Positions 43,383 to 52,053 of a stretch of 64,000 nt of DNA are shown piece after piece (position 1 is the stretch's first letter; each line of letters begins with the position of its first letter). Where the stretch lies: the NCBI RefSeq assembly GCF_031082405.1, contig NZ_JAVHJU010000075.1, forward strand, positions 1-64,000. Reading direction: 5' to 3'. This stretch comes from Amycolatopsis sp. A133 (lineage in GTDB: Bacteria > Actinomycetota > Actinomycetes > Mycobacteriales > Pseudonocardiaceae). The notes below the pieces were generated by a model. The model was not told the origin of the DNA. It searched no databases and saw nothing but the letters and a program-made list of their open reading frames with translations. Position numbers and translations under genes: made by a program.

Positions 43383-44603
43383 CTACCTGGTCGGTGTCGC
43401 CGAGGCCGGCGGCGGGGTGGTGGTCGTGGGCGACGGCGTGGCGGACGGCACCGTCACCTTGGGGATCGCGGCACTGAACGGCACGCCCGCGAGCTCGCGG
43501 CAGGCGCCGCGGTAGCCGTTGTAGCCGTTGTAGTTGCCCTGGTCGTCGACCACGCCCTCCTCGATCTTCGGCCGGGGGAACCGGTTGTCCTCGCCGATCT
43601 TCTGCCGGCTGCCGCTCGAGCGCTCGCAGCCGTAGCGGGTCATCGTGATCGGCCTGCCCTCTTCGTCGTAGAGGTAGACCTCGGTCAGCGGCTTGCCCTC
43701 GGCGTCGAAGGCGTAGACGTTTTCGACATCGCGGCCGCCGTAGGTCAGCTGGTCGTTGCCGTAGCGGTCGGCCGAAGACGGGTAGTACGAGGACGGGTTC
43801 GAGTAGGAGCTCCCGCGTGAGAAGAGGTCGACCGCGGCACCGAAGCCGCCCAGCGCGCCGCCGATGACGAACGCCGAGATCGGCACGGCCACCCACAGCA
43901 GCCGCCGGTCGGCGCGCACCCGCGGCCCCGCCCAAAGGGCCGCGACGGCCGCGAGGATCAGGAACGGCAGCAGCAGCACCGCGTCCCGGTGCCGCAGCAT
44001 GAACAGCAGCCCGAACGCGACCAGCGCGACGGCGCACAGCACCCACCACGCCGGCTTGAGCGAACCGAGGTAGCGCAGGACCTTGCCGGTGTCCTCCTGC
44101 TCGCGCCCCTTGGCCATCGTGGCGCGCAGCCACGCCACTTCCGGCAGGGCCAGCACCGGCTCGACCCCGCCGCGCAGCAGCAGCACCAGGCTGACGAGGA
44201 ACACCGGCGCGAACAGCAGCAGGCCGATGAGGACGTCGGGGTCGACGGTGACGGCGGCACCGAACGCGAGCAGCGCGAACCCCAGCGCGGAGAACACGAG
44301 GCCCCACAACGCGATCCGCGGTTTCACCAGGCTGGGGGCGGTGCGGGCGAGCACCTGGGTGGCGCCTTCCCCGGCCGCCGGGTACCCGCCCGACGCGCGC
44401 AGCTCGGCGGCGTAGCTCTCGGGCGAGCCGAGCCGTTCGATCAGGGCCTCGACGCGGGCACCCTGCCCCAGCTCGGCTTCCAGTTCCGCCAGGTGCGGGC
44501 GGACGTCCTCGAGGATTTCCTCGACCTCGCTCGCGGGCAGGTCGGCGAGCGCGGTGCGGACCCGCGCCAGGTACACCCGCACGGCGGTCGGCTTGTCGCT
44601 CAT
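43383..44603 (-). CDS. HAAS-domain membrane protein
   Basis: A 406-residue protein. N-terminal HAAS signalling domain (about residues 8-75: VRVYLARVRTALADLPASEV, EILEDVRPHLAELEAEL, LIERLGSPESYAAELRA), then five transmembrane helices (about 95-255) and an extracytoplasmic C-terminal region with repeated tyrosines and the segments NVYAFDAEGKPLTEVYLYD and EEGRPITMTRYGCE, ending in a Thr/Pro-rich tail. Such proteins are coupled to PadR regulators. The ATG overlaps the padR stop by 4 bases. Function unknown. Confidence 0.83.
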   Translation of the reverse strand: MSDKPTAVRVYLARVRTALADLPASEVEEILEDVRPHLAELEAELGQGARVEALIERLGSPESYAAELRASGGYPAAGEGATQVLARTAPSLVKPRIALWGLVFSALGFALLAFGAAVTVDPDVLIGLLLFAPVFLVSLVLLLRGGVEPVLALPEVAWLRATMAKGREQEDTGKVLRYLGSLKPAWWVLCAVALVAFGLLFMLRHRDAVLLLPFLILAAVAALWAGPRVRADRRLLWVAVPISAFVIGGALGGFGAAVDLFSRGSSYSNPSSYYPSSADRYGNDQLTYGGRDVENVYAFDAEGKPLTEVYLYDEEGRPITMTRYGCERSSGSRQKIGEDNRFPRPKIEEGVVDDQGNYNGYNGYRGACRELAGVPFSAAIPKVTVPSATPSPTTTTPPPASATPTR

Positions 44604-44923
44604 GCTGCCTCTCCCAAAAGCACGTTCATCGTCGATGCGAAGCTCTGCCAGGTCTTGCCCGACTCCGCGAGGCGCACCCGGCCCGGCTCGTTCAGGCTGT
44701 AGTACTTGCGGTGGGGCCCTTCTTCGCTGGGCACCACGTACGAGGTCAGCAGGCCGGCCTTGTACAGCCTGCGCAACGTCCCGTACACCGACGCGTCCCC
44801 CACCTCGTCCAGGCCGGCGGCCCGGAGTCTTCTCAGGACGTCGTACCCGTAGCCGTCCTCTTCGCGGAGCACCGCGAGGACGGCGAGGTCGAGCACGCCC
44901 TTGAGCAGCTGACTGATCTCCAC
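44600..44923 (-). CDS. PadR family transcriptional regulator
   Basis: A 107-residue winged-helix regulator: LKGVLDLAVLAVLREEDGYGYDVLRRL, GDASVYGTLRRLYKAGLLTSY, GPHRKYYSLNEPG. The short form lacks the long C-terminal coiled coil. It is co-transcribed with the HAAS gene, a widespread pairing in Gram-positive bacteria. It probably represses its own operon; no clear operator was found. Confidence 0.92.
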   Translation of the reverse strand: MEISQLLKGVLDLAVLAVLREEDGYGYDVLRRLRAAGLDEVGDASVYGTLRRLYKAGLLTSYVVPSEEGPHRKYYSLNEPGRVRLAESGKTWQSFASTMNVLLGEAA

Positions 44924-45043
44924 TGCACCCCTCCAGTCTTACGCTTGGAAAGGTACCACGCAATGCACAGTAGTGCGCACGGCGGAGGGCCCGCCGGCCT
45001 TGCCGAGGGCGGCGTGGATCAGGTTCGGTGGTCCATGATCTCC

Positions 45044-45082
45044 GCAGAATTCCACAGCAGAATTCCACAGCAGGATTCGACA
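45044..45082. repeat. 13-base tandem repeat, three units, upstream of the SMP-30 gene
   Basis: The unit GCAGAATTCCACA occurs exactly twice (45044-45056, 45057-45069) and a third time with two changes (45070-45082). It ends 11 bases before the SMP-30 start and overlaps the likely promoter, so it may be a direct-repeat operator. Confidence 0.7.
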
Positions 45083-45093
45083 AGGGGTGAGAG

Positions 45094-45996
45094 ATGGATC
45101 CGGTCAAGACGGACTTCGAGGTCCTCGACGAGCGGTTCAAGCGCGTCAACGGCGACGAGTGGATGCAGCGCCTGCACACCGGCTGCCGCTGGACGGAAGG
45201 ACCGGCGTACTTCCCGGCCGGCCGCTACCTGGTGTTCAGCGACATCCCGAACGACCGCACGCTGCGCTGGGACGAGACGACCGGGCAGGTCGGTGTGTTC
45301 CGGCAGCCGTCGAACTACGCCAACGGGCACACGGTGGACCGCCGGGGACGGCTGATCAGCTGCGAGCAGGGCCTCCGCCGCGTGACGCGCACCGAGCCCG
45401 ACGGGTCGATCACGGTGCTGGCGTCGGAGTACCGGGGCAAAAGGCTGAACAGCCCGAACGACGTCGTCGAGCACTCGGACGGGTCGATCTGGTTCACCGA
45501 CCCGAGTTACGGCATCGACAGCGACTACGAGGGCTACCGGGCGGAGAGCGAGATCGGCGCGTGCCACGTGTACCGCGTCGCACCGGACGGCTCGGTGACG
45601 ATCGCCGCCGACGACTTTTCCCGGCCGAACGGGCTGGCGTTTTCGGCGGACGAATCCCGGCTGTACATCGCCGACACGCGCCAGGACCCCAGCCACCTCC
45701 GCGTGTTCGAGGTGGGTGAGAACGGCAAGCTGACGGGCGGCGACATCTTCGCGACGAGCGACAGCGGCGGCTTCGACGGAGTCCGCGTGGACAGCGAAAA
45801 CCAGGTGTGGGCGGCCGCCCACGACGGCCTGCACTGCTTCGCCACGGACGGAACGCGCATCGGCAAGCTGCGGATGCCGGAGATCTGCTCGAACTTCACG
45901 TTCGGCGGAGCACGCGGGAACGAGCTGTTCATCACGGCTTCGAGTTCGCTGTACACGCTCCGGGTGACGGTGAACGGGGCCCGCTACCCGCGCTGA
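45094..45996 (+). CDS. SMP-30/gluconolactonase family protein
   Basis: A 300-residue six-bladed beta-propeller lactonase. Metal ligands are expected in CRWTEGPAYF (Glu), LNSPNDVVEHSDGSIWFTDP (Asn, Asp), SRPNGLAFSADESRLYIADT (Asn) and GFDGVRVDSENQVWAA (Asp). It hydrolyses an aldonolactone. ATG with AGGGGTGAG upstream. No sugar dehydrogenase is adjacent, so the substrate is open. Confidence 0.9.
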   Translation: MDPVKTDFEVLDERFKRVNGDEWMQRLHTGCRWTEGPAYFPAGRYLVFSDIPNDRTLRWDETTGQVGVFRQPSNYANGHTVDRRGRLISCEQGLRRVTRTEPDGSITVLASEYRGKRLNSPNDVVEHSDGSIWFTDPSYGIDSDYEGYRAESEIGACHVYRVAPDGSVTIAADDFSRPNGLAFSADESRLYIADTRQDPSHLRVFEVGENGKLTGGDIFATSDSGGFDGVRVDSENQVWAAAHDGLHCFATDGTRIGKLRMPEICSNFTFGGARGNELFITASSSLYTLRVTVNGARYPR

Positions 45997-46014
45997 TCCT
46001 CAGGTCGCCGCACG

Positions 46015-46250
46015 CGCCCCAATGTGGCGTTGGGTGCGTTGAATCGACACTGCGGCGCGAAGCGCCTCCGTTGAGGGCGGCGGCGGGGGCATGGATGGAG
46101 CACCGAACGCCACATTCGGTGCGCTCAACGCACCGAACGCCACATTGGGTGCGTCCAACGCACCGAACGCCACATTGGGTGCGTCCAACGCACCGAACGC
46201 CACATTGGGCGCGTCCAACGCACCGAACGCCACATTGGGGCGCTTGGGGC
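46015..46250. repeat. CCACATTG family: inverted single copy and 30-base tandem array
   Basis: Four full 30-base units in direct contact from 46101 to 46220 plus a partial fifth to 46250. The unit begins CACCGAACGCCACATTGGGT and continues GCGTCCAACG. Units 2 and 3 are identical; units 1 and 4 differ by one to three bases. An opposite-strand copy lies at 46015-46041. The array ends exactly at the stop of the membrane protein gene. Related to the inverted repeat at 55-103. Confidence 0.92.
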
Positions 46251-47429
46251 TCAGCCGGGCGTGGCCGCCTCGACCCGCTCCGCCACTGCGTCGCGGTGGC
46301 GCCAGGCTCGGCTCACCTGGATCAGCCAGGCCGCCTCGGCCGCCACGTCCGCGTCCGCGTCCGGTTCGGGGGCGGGGTCGGGGGCCTGGTCGAAACGTCG
46401 TCCCGCGCGGCCCGCCTCGATCGCCGCCGCCAGGGTGACCGCTTCCACCGTGGCCGCCACCTCGGCTTCGCGGACTCCCGCGCGGCGGGCCGCCGCCTCG
46501 GCGCGGGCCGGGAGGTCCGGGTCGAAGTGGGCTCGCAGGGCCAAGTGGCCGTCGCGGATTTCGATGACCCGGCGGTACAACGCGAACTCGGCGCCGCCCG
46601 CCAGTTCGCGGCCCGGGTCGAGGGCGATGCCCGGCACCGCCGTGCGCAGCGCCGTCCACAGCGGCTCGATGCGGCGGTAGGCGCGGTACGCGCGGACGCG
46701 GCCGATCACCGACGACACCGCCGGCGACCACGCGCTCAACGTCGCCCCGGCCGCGACGAACCCGACCGTCGCCGCGGCCAGCACCGACGACGGCAGGTCC
46801 TCGCGGGCGCCGATCCGAGCCGTCCGCGCGAGCTGGATGACGTCGTCGACGTCCCAGAACGTCCACGCGGACGCCGAGCCCACGCCGGCGACCAGCAGCC
46901 ACAGCCCGGCGCGCAGCGGGCCCGGCTCCGCGTGCCACGCGCTGCGGACGAACACCGCGAGCAGCAGGCCGAGGCTGACCAGGCTGTAGAGCAGGAACAC
47001 CACCTTGTCGGCCACCGCGAACGGCAGGCCGGCAGCGGAGAACACCGTGTCGTCGCCGACGCGCCGCGGCTGCGAGAGCGCGAAGGACACCGCGAGCAGC
47101 ACCATCGTCGCGCCGGTGCACCACGCGTGCGGTGCGAGCCGGGCCCCTTCGCCGCGCCACACCGACTGCGTGAAGGCGACGGCGAACCCGATCGCGCCCA
47201 GCTTCAGCTCGTCGCCGGCCAGGCTCAGGACCCACTCGGCCACCGGGCCCGGGCCGGCGAGGGCGGACATCGCCGGTGTCAGCACGATGATGCCGGCGGC
47301 GATGCAGATGCCGAACCCGGCGAGGAACCACATCGTGCGCACCGGCTGGCTGCGGCGCGCCTCGATCAGCTTGTACCCGAACCCGGCGAAGCCCGCCACG
47401 CAGAGGTAGTAGGCGAGGGTTTCGGTCAC
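46251..47429 (-). CDS. MAB_1171c-type putative transporter
   Basis: A 392-residue protein with seven hydrophobic helices in residues 1-235 and a cytosolic C-terminal domain of about 155 residues with YRAYRRIEPLWTALRTAVPGI, VIEIRDGHLALRAHFDPDL and EAAWLIQVSRAWRHRD. This matches my memory of the MAB_1171c family, which regularly follows an Xre gene and an ImmA-like gene. GTG start overlaps the peptidase stop (GTGA). Its stop abuts the 30-base tandem array. Function unknown; a signalling or toxin role is possible. Confidence 0.82.
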   Translation of the reverse strand: MTETLAYYLCVAGFAGFGYKLIEARRSQPVRTMWFLAGFGICIAAGIIVLTPAMSALAGPGPVAEWVLSLAGDELKLGAIGFAVAFTQSVWRGEGARLAPHAWCTGATMVLLAVSFALSQPRRVGDDTVFSAAGLPFAVADKVVFLLYSLVSLGLLLAVFVRSAWHAEPGPLRAGLWLLVAGVGSASAWTFWDVDDVIQLARTARIGAREDLPSSVLAAATVGFVAAGATLSAWSPAVSSVIGRVRAYRAYRRIEPLWTALRTAVPGIALDPGRELAGGAEFALYRRVIEIRDGHLALRAHFDPDLPARAEAAARRAGVREAEVAATVEAVTLAAAIEAGRAGRRFDQAPDPAPEPDADADVAAEAAWLIQVSRAWRHRDAVAERVEAATPG

Positions 47430-47995
47430 GGCGTACGACGGCGGGACCGTCCGCCGAACACGGAGTCGAAGCGCCGCACGCCCTCCGGGACGCCGGGCGC
47501 GGGTTCGCGCGGCTCCGCGGGCCGGACGACGCGCTGCGCGAGCAGGCTCGCGACGAGTTCGGCTTCGCGCTCTTCGACCTCCGAGTAGGTGGTGCGGCCG
47601 AGCACGCGCCGGACCAGCTCGGGCGAGAGGTTCGGCATGAGCTGCCGTCCCGCCGCGGCGTCGATGGCCACGCCGTCGGCGCCGGCGTCCCCGCCGACGT
47701 GGCCGCACAGCAGGTGCCCGACCTCGTGCAGCAGGATGTGCCGCCGGTGCAGGGCGGTCGTGTTGGTCGGGTAGAGGATGTAGTCGGCCCGTTCGGTGCT
47801 CATCAGCAACCCGCACGGCGCGCCTTCGGGCGCGCTGACCGGCATCAGCTCGATGGGACGGCCGCGCTCGGCGGCCAGCCGCGCGACGAAGTCTTCGGCG
47901 TCGAACGGTTCCGGCAGGCTGACGGCATCGGCGACCTCGCGGGCCCGCTTCCAGAGTGACCGGGCCGGTCGCCGCCGCAAGCATGGTCGCGCCAC
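47426..47995 (-). CDS. ImmA/IrrE-type metallopeptidase domain protein
   Basis: A 189-residue protein with the zinc-peptidase motif HEVGH at residues 90-94 in RRHILLHEVGHLLCGH, a downstream helix with Glu residues (SEVEEREAELVASLLAQR) and a basic tail. ImmA/IrrE proteases cleave Xre-type repressors. Here an Xre gene lies just upstream in the same orientation, which is the expected partner. GTG start. Coupled to the membrane protein gene. Some databases label such proteins as toxins; that label is not supported by the sequence itself. Confidence 0.87.
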   Translation of the reverse strand: MARPCLRRRPARSLWKRAREVADAVSLPEPFDAEDFVARLAAERGRPIELMPVSAPEGAPCGLLMSTERADYILYPTNTTALHRRHILLHEVGHLLCGHVGGDAGADGVAIDAAAGRQLMPNLSPELVRRVLGRTTYSEVEEREAELVASLLAQRVVRPAEPREPAPGVPEGVRRFDSVFGGRSRRRTP

Positions 47996-48166
47996 TGTCA
48001 GGCCTCCCTCACGACGCCGCGGCGGAACGGCTTCGGCGGGTTCAACGCGGCGGAACCGGTGAAGTTACGCGCCCGGACCGAAACCGGCGGAAACGGTGCC
48101 GCCTACGCTATCGGGCCGCCGGGATCCCCTGCGGCGAGGCCACAAGCCGATCCACCCCCGCCACCC

Positions 48167-48601
48167 TCAGCTCTCTTTCTTCGGGCCGCCGCGACCCGCC
48201 TCCCTCCGGGCGATCGCGTCGATCATGTCGCTGATCGTGTCCAGCCCGTCCGACGACAACGTCACCGCGCGCAACGCCAGGTCGCGGACTCCGGCGTCGC
48301 GCAGTGCGCCCAGCAGGGCCAGTTCTTCGGCGATCTTGCGGCTTTGCTCGTCGTCGAAGAAGTACGCCGGCGGAACTCCGAAGAACTGCGCCAGTGCTTC
48401 GAGGTGCCGCTTGGTCGGGTTGTCGCGGCGGCCGGTGCGCAGCTGCCACAGGTACGTCGTCGAGAAGCTTTCGCCGGTGGCCTCGCGGCACGCCTTGGCG
48501 ACCTCTTCGTTGCTGTACGGCTCCCGATCGGGCCTGCGGACCACGTGGAACAGCCGGTCGATCTTGTCGGCCAGCGTCGACTTTCCGGGCTCCTTGACCA
48601 C
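48167..48601 (-). CDS. Xre-family HTH regulator
   Basis: A 144-residue regulator with HTH at about residues 28-85 (SNEEVAKACREATGESFSTT, YLWQLRTGRRDNPTKRHLEAL, FFGVPPAYFF) and a C-terminal helical segment. GTG start with GAGGGAG upstream. It is followed after 171 bases by the ImmA-like gene, so it is the probable repressor and protease substrate of the module. Confidence 0.88.
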   Translation of the reverse strand: MVKEPGKSTLADKIDRLFHVVRRPDREPYSNEEVAKACREATGESFSTTYLWQLRTGRRDNPTKRHLEALAQFFGVPPAYFFDDEQSRKIAEELALLGALRDAGVRDLALRAVTLSSDGLDTISDMIDAIARREAGRGGPKKES

Positions 48602-48659
48602 GATGCACTCCCTCAGCTACCAGGCGTATTCATCCTAGCTGAAAGGCGGCCACCCATTA

Positions 48660-49529
48660 TCAACCCGAGTTCGCCCTCGGCCGGGGCTGGCACCGGGGAC
48701 ACGAGAACGACGAACGGTTCATGAACGGTTCCCGCCGGATCGCCGTGCCGCACCGGTGGCACGGCATCCCTTCCTGGCCGTACGCGTCGAGCGACCGGTC
48801 GAAGTAGCCCGACTGCCCGTTGACGTTCACGTACAGCGCGTCGAACGACGTGCCGCCCGCGCCCAGCGCCGCGTTCATCACGTCCGACGCCGCCGAGAGC
48901 AGCTCGCGGCCCTTCGCCATGGTCAGCTTGCCGGTCGGTTTCGACCAGTGCAGCCGCGCCCGCCACAACGCCTCGTCCGCGTAGATGTTGCCGATGCCCG
49001 ACACCAGCGTCTGGTCGAGCAGCGCCCGCTTGACCTCGGTGCGCCGCGACCGCAGCGCGCGCACGGCCGCGTCGAGGTCGAACTCCGGGTCCATCGGGTC
49101 GCGCGCGATGTGCGCGATCGTGTCCGGGAGCAGGACCTCGCTCCCGATGTCGCTGAGGTCGTCCAGCGCCAGGCCGCCGAAGGTCCGCTGGTCGACGAAG
49201 CGCAGCTCCGGCCCGTCGTCCTCGAAGCGCAGCCGCACCCGCAGGTGCTTCTCGTCCGGCGCGCCCTCGGGCTGGACGAGCATCTGCCCGCTCATGCCGA
49301 GGTGGGCCAGCAGCGCCTCCTTGTCGGACAGCTCCAGCCACAGGTACTTGCCGCGGCGCCGCGCCGCCTCGACGCGGGTGCCGGTGAGCCGCTGGGCGAA
49401 GTCCGCCGCGCCCATGGCGTGCCGGCGGATGGCGCGCGGGTGCAGGACCTCCGCCTCGCGGATGGTCCGCCCGGCGACGTGCGCCTGCAGGCCCAGGCGG
49501 ACCACTTCGACCTCGGGGAGTTCGGGCAT
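48660..49529 (-). CDS. mutM: Formamidopyrimidine-DNA glycosylase
   Basis: A 289-residue Fpg/Nei enzyme: catalytic N-terminus PELPEVEVVRLGL, RRGKYLWLELSD with the conserved Lys, HLGMSGQML, DQTLVSGIGNIYADEALW (H2TH) and a C-terminal zinc finger (CHRCGT and CPRCQ). It excises 8-oxoguanine and nicks the abasic site. In many actinobacteria it directly follows rnc; here a lyase gene intervenes. Confidence 0.96.
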   Translation of the reverse strand: MPELPEVEVVRLGLQAHVAGRTIREAEVLHPRAIRRHAMGAADFAQRLTGTRVEAARRRGKYLWLELSDKEALLAHLGMSGQMLVQPEGAPDEKHLRVRLRFEDDGPELRFVDQRTFGGLALDDLSDIGSEVLLPDTIAHIARDPMDPEFDLDAAVRALRSRRTEVKRALLDQTLVSGIGNIYADEALWRARLHWSKPTGKLTMAKGRELLSAASDVMNAALGAGGTSFDALYVNVNGQSGYFDRSLDAYGQEGMPCHRCGTAIRREPFMNRSSFSCPRCQPRPRANSG

Positions 49530-49573
49530 GCCGCCATTGTGCCCGGCGGGTACGACAGTTTTCGAAAGGGCAC

Positions 49574-50929
49574 TCAGGGCGCGGTGGGTCCGACGTCCGC
49601 CTTCGCCAGCGGAACCCGGGTGGTGCCGGAGGCGAAGTACTCGTCCGCGCCGACGTCGAAGGTGCCCGAGCGGGCCTGCAGGTCGAAGTCCTTCCCCGCG
49701 TACGGGTAGGACCCGGCACCCGTGTTGATCGCCGGGCTCGCCGAGGACAGCCGGTAGAGCCCGGCGGCGCCCTTGACCAGCCGGGGATCGACGTTCCGCG
49801 ACGGGATCCCCGCCGTGCCGCCGAAGGTGATGTTGCCCTCGTACTTGACCGCCGACCCGCTGGGCAGCGTCACCAGCGTCCCCGAGGTGCCCTTGACGAT
49901 GTTGTCCGCGACCACGCAGTCCTTCGGCTTGAAGTCCCCGCCGTCGCCGTCGATCACCGACGAACTGCCCAGCACCGTGTTGTACGCGACCGTCACGCGG
50001 TCGGGCCGGTCGTGCAGCTTGCTGGCCGGGCCGCTGTCGGCCTCGTCGCCGGAACCGAAGACGATCGCGCGGTCGCCGGAGTTCGCCACGTAGTTGTTCA
50101 CGATCTTGTGGTCGTTGCCGTGGAACCGGATGCCCGAGCCGAAGAGCACGTTGCCCTCGACGGTGCTGCGGTTGCCGTGGCGCAGCACGATGTAGCCCAA
50201 GCTGTCGCGGATCGTGTTGTACCGCACCACGTTGTCGGACGACTTGACGGAGATCGCCTCGCTGTCGCCGTCGGCCTTCTCGAAGAGGTTGTTCTCGATC
50301 AGCGCGTGCGCGGAGTACGACTGGTGGTTGCTCAGCCCCAGCCGGATCGACTCACCGCCGTTCGAACCCGCGAACTGGTGGTTGAAGAAGTGGTTGTGGT
50401 GCACGTGGACGTGCTGCGCCATCGCACTGGCGGGCCCGAGGACCTGCAGGAACACGCCCTGGCTGGTGCGGTTCTGGAAGACGTTGCGGTCGACGACGGT
50501 GTCGTCGCCGCTGACCGTCACCCAGTTGCCGTCGCTCGTGAGCTGGAAGTCGTTGCGGGTCAGGCGGTTGCCCGACGCGCCGGCGGGGACGGTCAGCGAA
50601 GCGCCGCCCCGGAACTTGAACCCCCGCAGCACGACGTTCGAGACGCCGCTCGCGAAGGCGAACGTCTTCGAGCCGGTGATGGTGGCCTGGCCGGTGTGCT
50701 CGGCGGCGATCGTCACGGGCGCCGAGGCGGTGCCGGACCGTTTGATCAACAGCGCCGAGCCCGCGGAGTAGCTCCCGTCGGCCAGCGCGATCGTGTCGCC
50801 GGGGCTCGCCTTGTCCATGGCGGACTGCAGCGCCGCGAGCGAGGTGACGCGGATCTGCGCGGCCGAGGCCGAAGGGCCGGGCACGACGACGAGGGCGGCC
50901 GCGAGCAGGGGAACGAAGAACAGACGCAT
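49574..50929 (-). CDS. Secreted polysaccharide lyase family 6 (chondroitinase B/alginate lyase type)
   Basis: A 451-residue right-handed beta-helix protein with a Sec signal peptide (cleavage near ASA-A at residue 24). The PL6 core is clear: HVHVHHNHFFNHQF, GGESIRLGLSNHQS, NLFEKADGDSEAISVKSSDN with the catalytic Lys, and GYIVLRHGNRSTVEGNVLFG with the catalytic Arg. It should cleave uronate-containing polysaccharide outside the cell. It lies between rnc and mutM in an otherwise conserved DNA/RNA maintenance block, so it looks inserted. Confidence 0.88.
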   Translation of the reverse strand: MRLFFVPLLAAALVVVPGPSASAAQIRVTSLAALQSAMDKASPGDTIALADGSYSAGSALLIKRSGTASAPVTIAAEHTGQATITGSKTFAFASGVSNVVLRGFKFRGGASLTVPAGASGNRLTRNDFQLTSDGNWVTVSGDDTVVDRNVFQNRTSQGVFLQVLGPASAMAQHVHVHHNHFFNHQFAGSNGGESIRLGLSNHQSYSAHALIENNLFEKADGDSEAISVKSSDNVVRYNTIRDSLGYIVLRHGNRSTVEGNVLFGSGIRFHGNDHKIVNNYVANSGDRAIVFGSGDEADSGPASKLHDRPDRVTVAYNTVLGSSSVIDGDGGDFKPKDCVVADNIVKGTSGTLVTLPSGSAVKYEGNITFGGTAGIPSRNVDPRLVKGAAGLYRLSSASPAINTGAGSYPYAGKDFDLQARSGTFDVGADEYFASGTTRVPLAKADVGPTAP

Positions 50930-51017
50930 CCGCCAAACCTCTCAGTGGGACCAGCGCGGCGGATGATCATCACGCTACTGAGCGGCAGGCGGCATCGTCA
51001 ACGGGGGTTCCCGCTGA

Positions 51018-51770
51018 TCAGGACTCCGGTTCGGCGGCCTGCTTCTGGGCTTCGAGTTCGGCGGACAGCGAACGCCAGGCCGTCTCGGCGGCCTTCTGCT
51101 CGGCTTCCTTCTTCGTCGACCCGGTGCCGTGACCGAGGGGACGGCCGGCGATCAGCACCGTGGCCGTGAACTCCTTGCGGTGGTCCGGCCCGGTGTCCTC
51201 GACCTTGTACTCGGGCACGCCGAGACCGGACGACGCGGTCAGCTCCTGCAGGCTCGTCTTCCAGTCGAGCCCGGCCCCGCGCAGCGGCGCTTCGGCGAGC
51301 AGGCCGTCGAAGAGGTGGTGCACGAGCTTGCGCGCGATCTCGATGCCGTGCTCGATGTACGCGGCACCGATCACCGCCTCCAGCCCGTCGGCGAGGATGC
51401 TCGCCTTGTCCCGGCCGCCGGTGAGCTCTTCGCCCTTGCCGAGCAACAGGTGCGCCCCGAGCCCGCCGTCGCCGAGCCCGCGCGCCACCCGCGCCAGGGC
51501 GTGCATGTTGACGACGCTGGCGCGGAGCTTCGCGAGCTGACCCTCGGGCAGGTCGGGATGCGTGTTGTACAGGTGATCGGTGACGACGAGGCTGAGCACG
51601 GCATCACCGAGGAACTCCAGCCGCTCGTTCGGCGGCAGCCCCCCGTTTTCGTACGCGTACGAACGGTGGGTCAGCGACAGCCGGAGCAGCTCGGGGTCGA
51701 GAGCGACCCCGAGCGCTTCGAGCAACGGCGCCGGATCGGCTGCGGGTCCCCTGGGCGTCTTGCCCCCCAT
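51018..51770 (-). CDS. rnc: Ribonuclease III
   Basis: A 250-residue double-strand RNA endonuclease: signature NERLEFLGDAVLSLVVTD, second acidic site DGLEAVIGAAYIEHG, and the C-terminal dsRNA-binding domain (DWKTSLQELTASSG, GHGTGSTKKEAEQKAAETAW). It processes rRNA and mRNA. It follows rpmF by 13 bases in the conserved order DUF177-rpmF-rnc. Confidence 0.97.
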   Translation of the reverse strand: MGGKTPRGPAADPAPLLEALGVALDPELLRLSLTHRSYAYENGGLPPNERLEFLGDAVLSLVVTDHLYNTHPDLPEGQLAKLRASVVNMHALARVARGLGDGGLGAHLLLGKGEELTGGRDKASILADGLEAVIGAAYIEHGIEIARKLVHHLFDGLLAEAPLRGAGLDWKTSLQELTASSGLGVPEYKVEDTGPDHRKEFTATVLIAGRPLGHGTGSTKKEAEQKAAETAWRSLSAELEAQKQAAEPES

Positions 51771-51783
51771 ATCGGCTAGCCGA

Positions 51784-51966
51784 TCAGGCGGGCTCGACGA
51801 CCTGGCGGCCGTTGTGCTGGCCGCACGACGGGCACGCGATGTGCTGGAGCTTCGGCTGCTTGCAGGCGCGGTTGGAGCAGGGCACCAGCTGCACCGGAGC
51901 CGCCTTCCACTGGCTGCGGCGGGAGCGCGTGTTGGATCGCGACATCTTCCGCTTCGGGACGGCCAC
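51784..51966 (-). CDS. rpmF: 50S ribosomal protein L32
   Basis: A 60-residue protein: MAVPKRKMSRSNTRSRRSQW and a zinc-ribbon with four cysteines (CSNRAC and CPSC), then HNGRQVV. This is the cysteine-containing, zinc-type L32. GTG start with AAGGAG upstream, 87 bases after the DUF177 gene. Confidence 0.98.
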   Translation of the reverse strand: MAVPKRKMSRSNTRSRRSQWKAAPVQLVPCSNRACKQPKLQHIACPSCGQHNGRQVVEPA

Positions 51967-52053
51967 GAGTAGATCTCCTTATGACGGTCTGCTCGCGGTG
52001 CGAGCGAACTTTCTCACCGGATCGAGCTGGACGCTCGTCAGGCTTGCCCTTGT

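Noticed and set aside
46101..46250. CRISPR-like array with a 30-base repeat
   Set aside because: The units are in direct contact with no spacers, and no cas genes are near. It is a tandem repeat.
46000..46250. Repeat-encoded peptide (PNVAFGALDA units) as a real protein or as an extension of the membrane protein
   Set aside because: The frame is different from that of the membrane protein, there is no ribosome site, and the same repeat is found as an inverted repeat at 55-103 outside any gene.
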